Positions 1 to 8,000 of a stretch of DNA of 64,000 bases are shown here, piece after piece; position 1 is the first letter of the stretch, and each line of letters begins with the position of its first letter. The notes under the pieces are model-generated. The model had not been told where the DNA came from and searched no databases. It saw nothing but the letters and a program-made list of their open reading frames with translations. A program made the position numbers and the translations under genes. Origin of the DNA: JAFGBM01 sp964610155 (GTDB lineage Bacteria > Actinomycetota > Actinomycetes > Actinomycetales > Demequinaceae); NCBI GenBank assembly GCA_964610155.1, contig CAZSUY010000006.1, positions 56,306 to 120,305 on the forward strand, written 5' to 3'.

Positions 1-716
1 AGCGAGACGACAACCGGCATGTCGGCGCCACCGATCGGCAGCACCATCAAAATGCCGAAGACGAATGCCGCGGCCGCGACGACGACGAGCGGGACGATAC
101 CTGGATCCATCGAGAGCCACACGATGCCGCCGAAGCCGACCAGCGCACTACCGATCAGCAACAACCGAGAGCCGAAGAAGGTGATCGGGGCGCCGGAGAC
201 GAGGCCCTGGAGCTTGCCCGCCGCAACGATAGAACCGGAGAACGTCACCGTCCCGATGAGGATGTCGAGGCCGACGGGGATGCTGAACGCGAGTTCGAAG
301 CCCCCTCCCTCTGGGGTGATCCGGTCGAAGAAGTCGACAAACGCGACGAGAGCGGCGGCGCCACCACCGACGGCGTTGAAGATCGATACCAACTGCGGCA
401 TGTCCGTCATCTGCACCCTGAGGGCAGAGACGACACCGGCAAGGGCACCGACGAGGGCTCCTGCGCCGACAGCGATCCAGCCCCAGGTACTGACCTCGTA
501 GCCATCATTCCCGAGGAGCAGCACGACGGTCATCGCGACCGCGAGGGTCATACCGGCGGCGGAGAGAAGGTTGCCCTTGCGGGCCGTGGCGGGGGACCGC
601 ATGAGGTGAAGCCCCATGACGAAGCCGACAGCCGCTAGCAGGTAGACGATTTCAACGATCGTCCGAGTGGCGGAGAGGTTGGTGGCTACCACCTCGGTCA
701 GGGGATCAACGGCCAT
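1..716 (-). CDS. pntB: NAD(P) transhydrogenase subunit beta, partial
   Basis: Membrane subunit of the proton-translocating transhydrogenase that moves hydride between NADH and NADP, driven by the proton-motive force. I translated the minus strand from the ATG at 716. The frame stays open to the window edge, so about 238 N-terminal residues are present and the NADP-binding C-terminal domain lies outside. Typical PntB motifs are visible: PQLVSIFNAVGGGAAALVA, GSIVAAGKLQG and, at the edge, GGADMPVVVS. Several membrane helices fill the segment. It starts 8 bases after the pntAB stop, so it is co-transcribed with pntAA, pntAB and probably the upstream redox genes. Confidence 0.95.
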   Translation of the reverse strand, partial: MAVDPLTEVVATNLSATRTIVEIVYLLAAVGFVMGLHLMRSPATARKGNLLSAAGMTLAVAMTVVLLLGNDGYEVSTWGWIAVGAGALVGALAGVVSALRVQMTDMPQLVSIFNAVGGGAAALVAFVDFFDRITPEGGGFELAFSIPVGLDILIGTVTFSGSIVAAGKLQGLVSGAPITFFGSRLLLIGSALVGFGGIVWLSMDPGIVPLVVVAAAAFVFGILMVLPIGGADMPVVVS

Positions 717-724
717 TGCTACCA

Positions 725-1036
725 TCACTTCCCGCCCTTCGCATCGGCTCCCTTAGGGCGAGCCTTGAACATTCCGAGCATGCGGTCCGTCACTACGTAT
801 CCGCCGACGACGTTCATCGCGGCGAACGCAGCAGCGAAAAACGCGAGGATGTACGCGCCGACGTTGTCGGCCGTTGCCGCGATGAGGATGGCCCCGACAA
901 GCACGACCCCGTGGATCGAGTTGGCTCCGGACATCATGGGCGTGTGGAGCGTCGCCGGGATCTTCGAGATGACCTCGAAGCCGACGAGGAGCGAGAGCAC
1001 GAAGAAGCTCAGCGCGGTCAAGAGTTCGGGGCTCAC
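725..1036 (-). CDS. pntAB: NAD(P) transhydrogenase subunit alpha part 2
   Basis: Small membrane protein of 103 residues with about three transmembrane helices. It corresponds to the membrane part of the alpha subunit, which is a separate chain in many bacteria. The motif HTPMMSGANSIHGVVLVGAI is characteristic of the family. The GTG start overlaps the pntAA stop by four bases (GTGA), implying translational coupling, and pntB follows 8 bases later. Together the three chains form the complete transhydrogenase. Confidence 0.95.
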   Translation of the reverse strand: MSPELLTALSFFVLSLLVGFEVISKIPATLHTPMMSGANSIHGVVLVGAILIAATADNVGAYILAFFAAAFAAMNVVGGYVVTDRMLGMFKARPKGADAKGGK

Positions 1037-2145
1037 TTTGCCGTTCCCTTCGTTGTTGCGGGAATCAGCATGGCCGCAATCACCTCATCCTCCGGGTCAA
1101 TCACGATCTGACCCTCCTTGTAGATCGAATCGATGACCGCCGTCATGTTCTTGGCGAAAGCGGTGGACGCAGCGGACGGCATCTCGGCGGCGAAGATGTT
1201 GCTGCCGATGATGGTCACCTTGTTCTTGGTGACGACTCGTTCGCCCGAGACTGAACCCTCGACGTTGCCGCCCAAAGGGCCCGCCGCGGTGTCGACGATC
1301 ACGGAACCAGGGACCATCTCCGCGACGGTCTCCTTGGTCACCAAGACCGGGGGCTTCCTGCCGGGTACGTTCGCCGTCGTAATGACGATGTCAAATTTGG
1401 CGATCTGGGCGGCCAGCTCCTTCTGCTGCCTGGCCGTTTCCTCCTTGGTCAGGGCCCGGGCGTACCCGCCCTCCCCGACCGCAGACTCCACCGATGTCGT
1501 AAGGAACTGTGCCCCCATCGAGGCGACTTCCTCACGGGCGGCGGGCCTGACGTCGTAGCCGGAGACCTGGGCGCCCATCCTACGAGCGGAGCCGATCGCC
1601 TGAAGGCCCGAGACCCCCGCCCCGAGGATGAGCACCTTGGCGGGACGGGCGGTCCCGGCGGCGGTCATCATCATGGGGAAGTATCGGGTGTAGGCCTCGG
1701 CGGCGATGGTAACGGCTCGGTAGCCGGCAACCGACGCCTGGCTGGAGAGCACGTCCATGGTCTGGGCGCGGGATACCTGGCGGGGCAGGCGGTCGAGACT
1801 AATAACCGTCACGCCCTTTGCAGCCGCGGCCTCGAGATCCTTCGCGTCGACCAGCGAGCGCAACTGCCCGATGAGAAGCTGATCCTTGCCGAGTTTGGCG
1901 ATCGTCGCTGTAGGGGGACGATTCACGCTGAGGACGATGGCGGCCTTCAGGGCCTCGGCGAGCGGGACCACCTTTGCCCCGGCCTTCCTGTAATCACTGT
2001 CGGAGAAGAAGGCATACTCTCCCGCCCCCGATTCGACCATCACCGAGAACCCGTCGGAGACGAGTTTGGCGACGACCTCGGGGACCAGGGCGACCCGCTT
2101 CTCTCCGGGAGCGCGTTCCTTCAGCGCGGCGACACTGACTGGCAT
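1033..2145 (-). CDS. pntAA: NAD(P) transhydrogenase subunit alpha part 1
   Basis: Soluble NAD(H)-binding subunit of the transhydrogenase, 370 residues, of the alanine dehydrogenase/PNT fold. It shows the N-terminal motif KERAPGEKRVALVPEVV, a Rossmann segment KVLILGAGVSGLQAIGSARR and the RQVSRAQTMDVLSSQ region. The ATG at 2145 is preferred over a longer frame because a strong AGGAGG lies 6 bases before it. It follows the Nfn-like gene by about 100 bases on the same strand, so it may have its own promoter as well as read-through from the redox operon. Confidence 0.95.
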   Translation of the reverse strand: MPVSVAALKERAPGEKRVALVPEVVAKLVSDGFSVMVESGAGEYAFFSDSDYRKAGAKVVPLAEALKAAIVLSVNRPPTATIAKLGKDQLLIGQLRSLVDAKDLEAAAAKGVTVISLDRLPRQVSRAQTMDVLSSQASVAGYRAVTIAAEAYTRYFPMMMTAAGTARPAKVLILGAGVSGLQAIGSARRMGAQVSGYDVRPAAREEVASMGAQFLTTSVESAVGEGGYARALTKEETARQQKELAAQIAKFDIVITTANVPGRKPPVLVTKETVAEMVPGSVIVDTAAGPLGGNVEGSVSGERVVTKNKVTIIGSNIFAAEMPSAASTAFAKNMTAVIDSIYKEGQIVIDPEDEVIAAMLIPATTKGTAK

Positions 2146-2249
2146 TGTTAGCCTCCTTCGAGGGCTCACCCATATAGTGCCCGCCTATGTACCCATCCTC
2201 TACAAGACCTAGGTCCCGCGAATGGGCCGGGAGAGCGCTATTCCGTCTT

Positions 2250-5027
2250 TCAGGCGAGCCCGTGCCGGGTCCGGCTGGCCTGCTCCTGGGTCTTAAAGAG
2301 CCCGAATCGGGGCAGGAACTTGTCCCAATCGATGGCGTGGGCGTCGATCTCGGGCCCGTCGATGCATGCGTGCTTGCGCACGAGCTTCCCGTCGATCACG
2401 ACGGGAACCATGCAAGACCCGCACATCCCGGTGGCGTCGACCATGATCGAGTTAAGACTCGCCACGCAGGGCACGCCATAGGGCTTGGTGAGGTCGCTGA
2501 CGGCTCGCATCATAAGCGGCGGGCCGATGGTGACAACCTCCGCGATCTTGCGTCCCTCGCCCCGCTTGTTGACCTCGAGCAACTCCTCCAGCGGCGTAGT
2601 GACGAAGCCCTTGACCCCGAAGGTCCCATCGTTGGTCGCATAGATGACCTCGAGTTTCTTGCCGAACTCCGCCTGTAACTTCCCGACTCGCTCGTCCGGC
2701 CGATCCCAGAACATCAGGTCCTTGCTTCGGAAGCCGGAGATCAGGGTCACATGGTTCCCGATCTCGAGGTGCGCTCGCATGATCGGATACACCGGTGGCA
2801 GACCGAGGCCGCCCGCGGTGAAGACCACGGTGGACTTGGAGTCGTACTTGTGAACCTTGCTCGGCTGCCCGAGCGGGCCAGCGACCCCGGTGAAGGCGTC
2901 ACCCACAGACATCTGGTTGATCTCGATGCTGGACGTTCCCATTCCCTGGATGACCAGGCAGATCGTCCCAGCGTTGGCGTCCCAGTCGGCCAGGGTCAGC
3001 GGGATGAGCTCTCCGTCCTCGCGGGGAAGCACGCGGACGAACTGCCCGGCCTGTGCGGCCTTCGCGATCACGGGGGCGTAGACGGTGAACTCCTCGATGC
3101 CCTCGCTAAGCGACGTCTTCACGAGGATCCTGGGAGCGGCCGCCCCGACGTCTGAATAGGCCTTGGCGCTTTCGACCATCCCGCGGATCGCCTGGGGATC
3201 TACGTCGATGGTTCCGAGGATCTCCCGAGCCGCGCTCTGGCCATCACCGGCGGCCAGGATGGCCGTCGAGCCTCCACGCGCGGCGTCACCACCGGTGTAG
3301 ATGCCCTCGAGTGTCGTCTCCTGCGACCCCTCATGATCCAGGTTGATGGTGCCCCACTTGGAGACCTCAAGCCTGGGTTCGGAGTCCTTGATGATCGGGT
3401 TGGCGTCATTGCCGAGCGCCATGATGACCAGGTCCGCACGGATGGACTCCGTCTTCCCGGTAGAGACTGGCCGACGGCGACCGGAGTCGTCGGGCTCCCC
3501 CAACTCCATGACGTCGAGGGTCGTGGCCTTGACGAAACCGTCGTCCCCGCCCATGAACTCTGATGGCGAGCGCAGCACCGATAGGGCGATGCCCTCCTCG
3601 AGGGCGTGCTCGAGTTCCTCGACCCGGGCGGGCATCTCGGCCTTGGTGCGTCGATAGACGATCGTGACGTTCCCCCCGAGGCGCTGGGAGGTCCGGGCGG
3701 CATCCATCGCGGTGTTGCCCCCACCGATGACGAGGACCTCCTTGCCCTTGACCTCGGGCAGCGGCGTCTCGTAATCCTCCCTGAGGCCCTGCATGAGGTT
3801 CACACGGGTGAGGAACTCGTTCGCCGACATGACGTTGAGCAGGTGCTCACCCGGGATGTTCATGAACCTGGGAAGGCCCGCGCCTGTGCCGACGAAGATC
3901 TTCCAGAAGCCGGCATCGCGCAGTTGCTGCAGCGTCGCCGTCTTGCCGACGACGAAGTTTCTGACGAACTTCCCGCCGAGCAACTCGATCTTGGCAACAA
4001 CGTCGTCGATGAGCTGGTTGGGCAGGCGGAACTCGGGGATGCCGTAGCGGAGCACACCACCGAGCGCATGGAACGCCTCGAAGACCGTAACCGGGAAGCC
4101 CTCCACCGCCAGCAGGTAGGCGTTGATCAGGCCGGAGGGCCCCGAGCCGACGATGGCGATCGGCGGCTTCGCCGCGACCTCCCATGGATTCCGGATCCCG
4201 GCGAACCGCTGCGCGTTGCTCCCAGGGTTGACCAGCTTCTCCCGCTCCGGGAGGAACCACTCAACCTGCCCGATGGACATGGGCGTCTTGTGGAGGCACA
4301 CACCCTGGCACTGCGATTCTTGAGGGCAGACGCGGCCGGTGACGTTCGGCAGCGGGTTACAGGACTCAAGCAACTCCAAAGCATCGCGGAACCGGCCGGT
4401 GCCGATCATCTCGAACATCTCGGGGATGTTGATCTTGACCGGGCAGCCGCCCGTTGGCTCCTTGCACCCCTCAAGGAATACCCCGAGCACGCACGGGCTG
4501 TCCGCACACTGCTTGTCGCGGAGAGCCTCGAGCCAGACCAGGAGGTCGACGTCCCGCCTCGTGAATCCAAGGTCCATGTAACCCAGGTAGCCCTTGTTGA
4601 CCAACTCGAAGTCGCTGGCGCGATCGTCGGCCTCACGGATGTATGGCGGGATCGTGTTGCCCGCCGGCCAATCCTTGGAGAGCCCGTCAAACATCGGATA
4701 GCGGTCCGAAAGGTGCTGGTCGATCCCCTTGATGAACACGCGCTTCTTGCCTACCCCGAGGTTCCAGATGAACCTCATGAGCAGGACGCTCGCATCGTCG
4801 TCGCGTAACAGCATGACCCAAAGCCGCTCCACGAACTCCTTGCTGAGCTCAGGCTGCTGAAACTCCCAGGCCACCGCCTGCATCCCGTCGGTGATGAACA
4901 ACTCCCGGAAGGCCCGCGGTTCGGCGAGGAGGCGTCGCTTGAGCAACCCCAGTTGCAGGTCGAACGGCTCGACCTCCACCGACGCCTTGGAGGCTCCTCC
5001 AGGACGAGGCGTCGTCGTGGTGCTCAC
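2250..5027 (-). CDS. Fused NfnB-NfnA-type ferredoxin:NAD(P) oxidoreductase
   Basis: A 925-residue flavoprotein joining both halves of an Nfn-like enzyme. Residues 1-165 match nothing I recognise. Residues about 170-250 form a GltD-like 4Fe-4S domain (Cys 174, 179, 188, 195, 223, 234, 240, 244). An FAD site (GSGPSG, 294-299) and an NAD(P) site (GGGNTA, 435-440) follow. Residues 635-830 are a ferredoxin-NADP reductase-like module. The C-terminus has a 2Fe-2S site with Asp864, Cys869, Cys872 and Cys888; this Asp plus three Cys set is the unusual ligand set I recall for NfnA. The GTG start overlaps the nifJ stop (GTGA). The likely role is electron transfer among ferredoxin, NADH and NADPH. Plain GltD/SudAB activity is the alternative. 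Confidence 0.85.
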   Translation of the reverse strand: MSTTTTPRPGGASKASVEVEPFDLQLGLLKRRLLAEPRAFRELFITDGMQAVAWEFQQPELSKEFVERLWVMLLRDDDASVLLMRFIWNLGVGKKRVFIKGIDQHLSDRYPMFDGLSKDWPAGNTIPPYIREADDRASDFELVNKGYLGYMDLGFTRRDVDLLVWLEALRDKQCADSPCVLGVFLEGCKEPTGGCPVKINIPEMFEMIGTGRFRDALELLESCNPLPNVTGRVCPQESQCQGVCLHKTPMSIGQVEWFLPEREKLVNPGSNAQRFAGIRNPWEVAAKPPIAIVGSGPSGLINAYLLAVEGFPVTVFEAFHALGGVLRYGIPEFRLPNQLIDDVVAKIELLGGKFVRNFVVGKTATLQQLRDAGFWKIFVGTGAGLPRFMNIPGEHLLNVMSANEFLTRVNLMQGLREDYETPLPEVKGKEVLVIGGGNTAMDAARTSQRLGGNVTIVYRRTKAEMPARVEELEHALEEGIALSVLRSPSEFMGGDDGFVKATTLDVMELGEPDDSGRRRPVSTGKTESIRADLVIMALGNDANPIIKDSEPRLEVSKWGTINLDHEGSQETTLEGIYTGGDAARGGSTAILAAGDGQSAAREILGTIDVDPQAIRGMVESAKAYSDVGAAAPRILVKTSLSEGIEEFTVYAPVIAKAAQAGQFVRVLPREDGELIPLTLADWDANAGTICLVIQGMGTSSIEINQMSVGDAFTGVAGPLGQPSKVHKYDSKSTVVFTAGGLGLPPVYPIMRAHLEIGNHVTLISGFRSKDLMFWDRPDERVGKLQAEFGKKLEVIYATNDGTFGVKGFVTTPLEELLEVNKRGEGRKIAEVVTIGPPLMMRAVSDLTKPYGVPCVASLNSIMVDATGMCGSCMVPVVIDGKLVRKHACIDGPEIDAHAIDWDKFLPRFGLFKTQEQASRTRHGLA

Positions 5028-8000
5028 TTGATGATCTCCGCGTCACAGTTCGCCTTGACCCGGTCGATGCGCTTCTGGATCTCGGGGGTAATCTCGACGT
5101 TCTCGGTCGAGCCCGGAATCATGTGAGCGATGATCCTAGCTTCGCCGTCGATGATCTGAGTGGTCTTCTCGAAGAACTGCGGCAGTTCCTGGTAGCAGGT
5201 TCCGCAGTCGTTGCACAGCACCTCGTCCGCCGGATCCAGGTAGACCGGCAGGTCCGCTACACCATCCGCGGCAGCTCCCGGGGCCGACTCCCCTTCGGCC
5301 TGCGCGCTACCGGAAACCGGCGATCCCAGGGCCAGCCCGAGCCCCACCGGAGCCTTGCTCGAGGTGACCAGTTCGGACATGGCCAACGCGATGTCGTCGA
5401 GGGAACTCTCCCGCATCTCCATCGCCTCCTCGTACTGGGCGCGAAGGGACTTGATCTCCTCGGCGTGCTCGGCCGATATCCGTGTCTCGTCGACGCCTGC
5501 GAGGTTCTGCAGGGTCCGCCAGTGGCGGTGCCTCTCCTCAACCAAGGAGACGATCGCCGCCGAGCAGGCAACCTTGATCAGTCGCTTGTCATCGTCGGTA
5601 GCGAAGACGATCGGTGACTTTCCGGCGCGATCGGCTTCAGACATCTCCACGAACTCGGCGATGGGGACGGTGTCCGCGTCGGAGTCGGCGGCGAGCTTGC
5701 GGAACTGCTTCTTGAACCGCACCTCGCCGAGCGCAAACTCCGCGGGGGTGAGCGGCGTCGTCATCAGTTGAAGTTGACCCTCGGCATCCACGTATTGAAG
5801 GGTGCTCGTCGTCCAGGCCTGATCCACATCCGGGTTGCCGTCGAGGCTGAATCGCTCCTTCAGGGTTGAGCCACGGCGGGGGTCGTGTACGAAGACCGGG
5901 CTCATCCGGCTCTCCACCGCGAGTCGGGAATGCGCGTTGGAAAGGTCTTCCGGAATCCCGTTCTCGGTGCCACACGGGGTGTAGACGTCCATGATCGCGG
6001 CTCCGTCTTGGTATCCAAGAAGATCCATCGCCGTCTTGAGGAAGTGGCCATGAAGTGCCGTAACCGTGACACACGCGAACACCCATGGGTGGAAGGCCGC
6101 CAACAGCCCGAGCTCTTTACGCGATTCGCGTTTGCCCGCGTGGGCACGTCCGTAGCGGGCGAGGTCGGCGTCCTGGCCGATAAGGCTCGCGGTCGATGCC
6201 TGACCACCGGTATTGGAGTAACCCCCGGTGTTGAGCACTAGCATCTTGACCGGGGTTCCGCTGGTCAGCACGCGAGACATTGCACCAAAACCGATGTCGT
6301 AGCTGGCCCCATCCCCCCCGATGGAGAGTACGGCGGGTAGGAGTTCCATCTCGTCCGGGGTGAATTCACGCCAGGAGAGGAGTCCGAGATCCTTGTCGTG
6401 CACCTTGGGGTCGTAGGCGTCCTCCAGTTCGAGGCGGGCCTGGCGGAGCGCCCGAACCTCGGCCACGAGCTGGAAGGAGATGCCCTCGAAGATCCCGGCC
6501 GCGAGAGGCTGGGCGTCCTGGAACAGACTGTTGACCCAGGGGTCGAGGAACGGCGTAAACGGCATGGTTGAGGCGTAGACGCTGCTGCATCCCGTGGAGT
6601 TGGCGATGACGGTCGGAGCGGGACCGTTGCCGGTCGGGCCTCCCTCGTACAGGTAGAGGCGCTGCTCCAGTACGGCGATGACCGAACCGATGCGTTCGCG
6701 ACGCTCACCGTCGTCCTTACCCAGGCTGCTGAGTTTGCCGCTCAACTGGTCGATCAGCGCCCCAATCTCATCGACGTGCGCACGGCGGCGCTCCTCACCG
6801 ATGGCATGACTCATGGACGTCACGAGCCGGATTGCAGTCACCTCACCACAGCCGCGACAGGCACCGTGGCCACCCGTCGTCGCGTAGTAGTTGGCGTGGT
6901 CGAGCATCAAACGCTTGATGTCCCCATCCGGCGTCGTGGAGCCCTTCACAAACCGCTCGGGGGTGTTGGGGAGTTTCGTCATGAACTCGAAGCGCCCCTC
7001 CAGTTCCGCCAGGATGTCGGCGTCCTGCTCGAGAGCGGTGAGGGCACCCGCTCCACACACGTCGACGCACTGGAGGCAACCGGTGCACTTCCACGGGTCG
7101 ATGGTTGCGGCAAAGAGCGCCCCCGATCCGGGGACATCGTTCTCCATCGAATCGAAGAACGGCCGGGTGCGCGCAACCGGGTACATCGCCAGCGCGGCGA
7201 CGACCTTCTCGACATTGTTGGCTCCTGCCGACTTCTCGGCCTTGAGAGCTGCGACCGCCTCGGTCGCGATATCCGCGAAGGTGCGGTTCGCCTTGTCCTG
7301 CCGGTACACCTCACGGATGCTCTCCGTCCAGGCAGGAACCTGAGCCCGGAGGGCCTTCTTCTGCGGCTCCGTCGCATCAATTTCACCAATACCGGTGAGC
7401 AGCAGATCAGGAATCTCGTGCACGGTATTCGGGATCGCGACGTCAGGGCACGCCAGGGCACACTCCACGCAACCGGTGCACTTGGTGAAGTCGAAGAGCG
7501 GAACGGTACGCCGGAAGATGCCCTTGTCCTTGCTCAGCCCTGTGCCGACGGGCATGAAAAGACCTGCCCCCGGTAGAACCGGAGACTCGCTGATTGTTCC
7601 TTCGCGGAAAGGCCGAGCCATCAGGTCCTCGTAGTATCCAGGGTCGAAGAGACCACTGGTCCGAGCTGTCGTGGCGACCGGGCACATCGCCTCGGACAGC
7701 GCCTTGGTACGGATCGGCCGCACCGCTGGCTCACTGTCGATCGACGTGTACGAGGGCTCCCCGTAGTTGACGACCTGGGTCGCCTTGATTCCATCTTCGA
7801 TGACCGCCATGTTGGCCTCGATCACGGCGTCGCCCTTGCTACCAAACTTCTTGGCGATCTGGGCCCTGACCTTGGTCTGGATCGCTTCGGCGGTCGCCCC
7901 GTGGGAGACCCGATCGACATGCCCGACAACGGCCCCAACAAACGCTATACCCATCATCCGCGTCTCGAGCTCTACTGTCGGAGCGTGGTTCTTGGCCACC

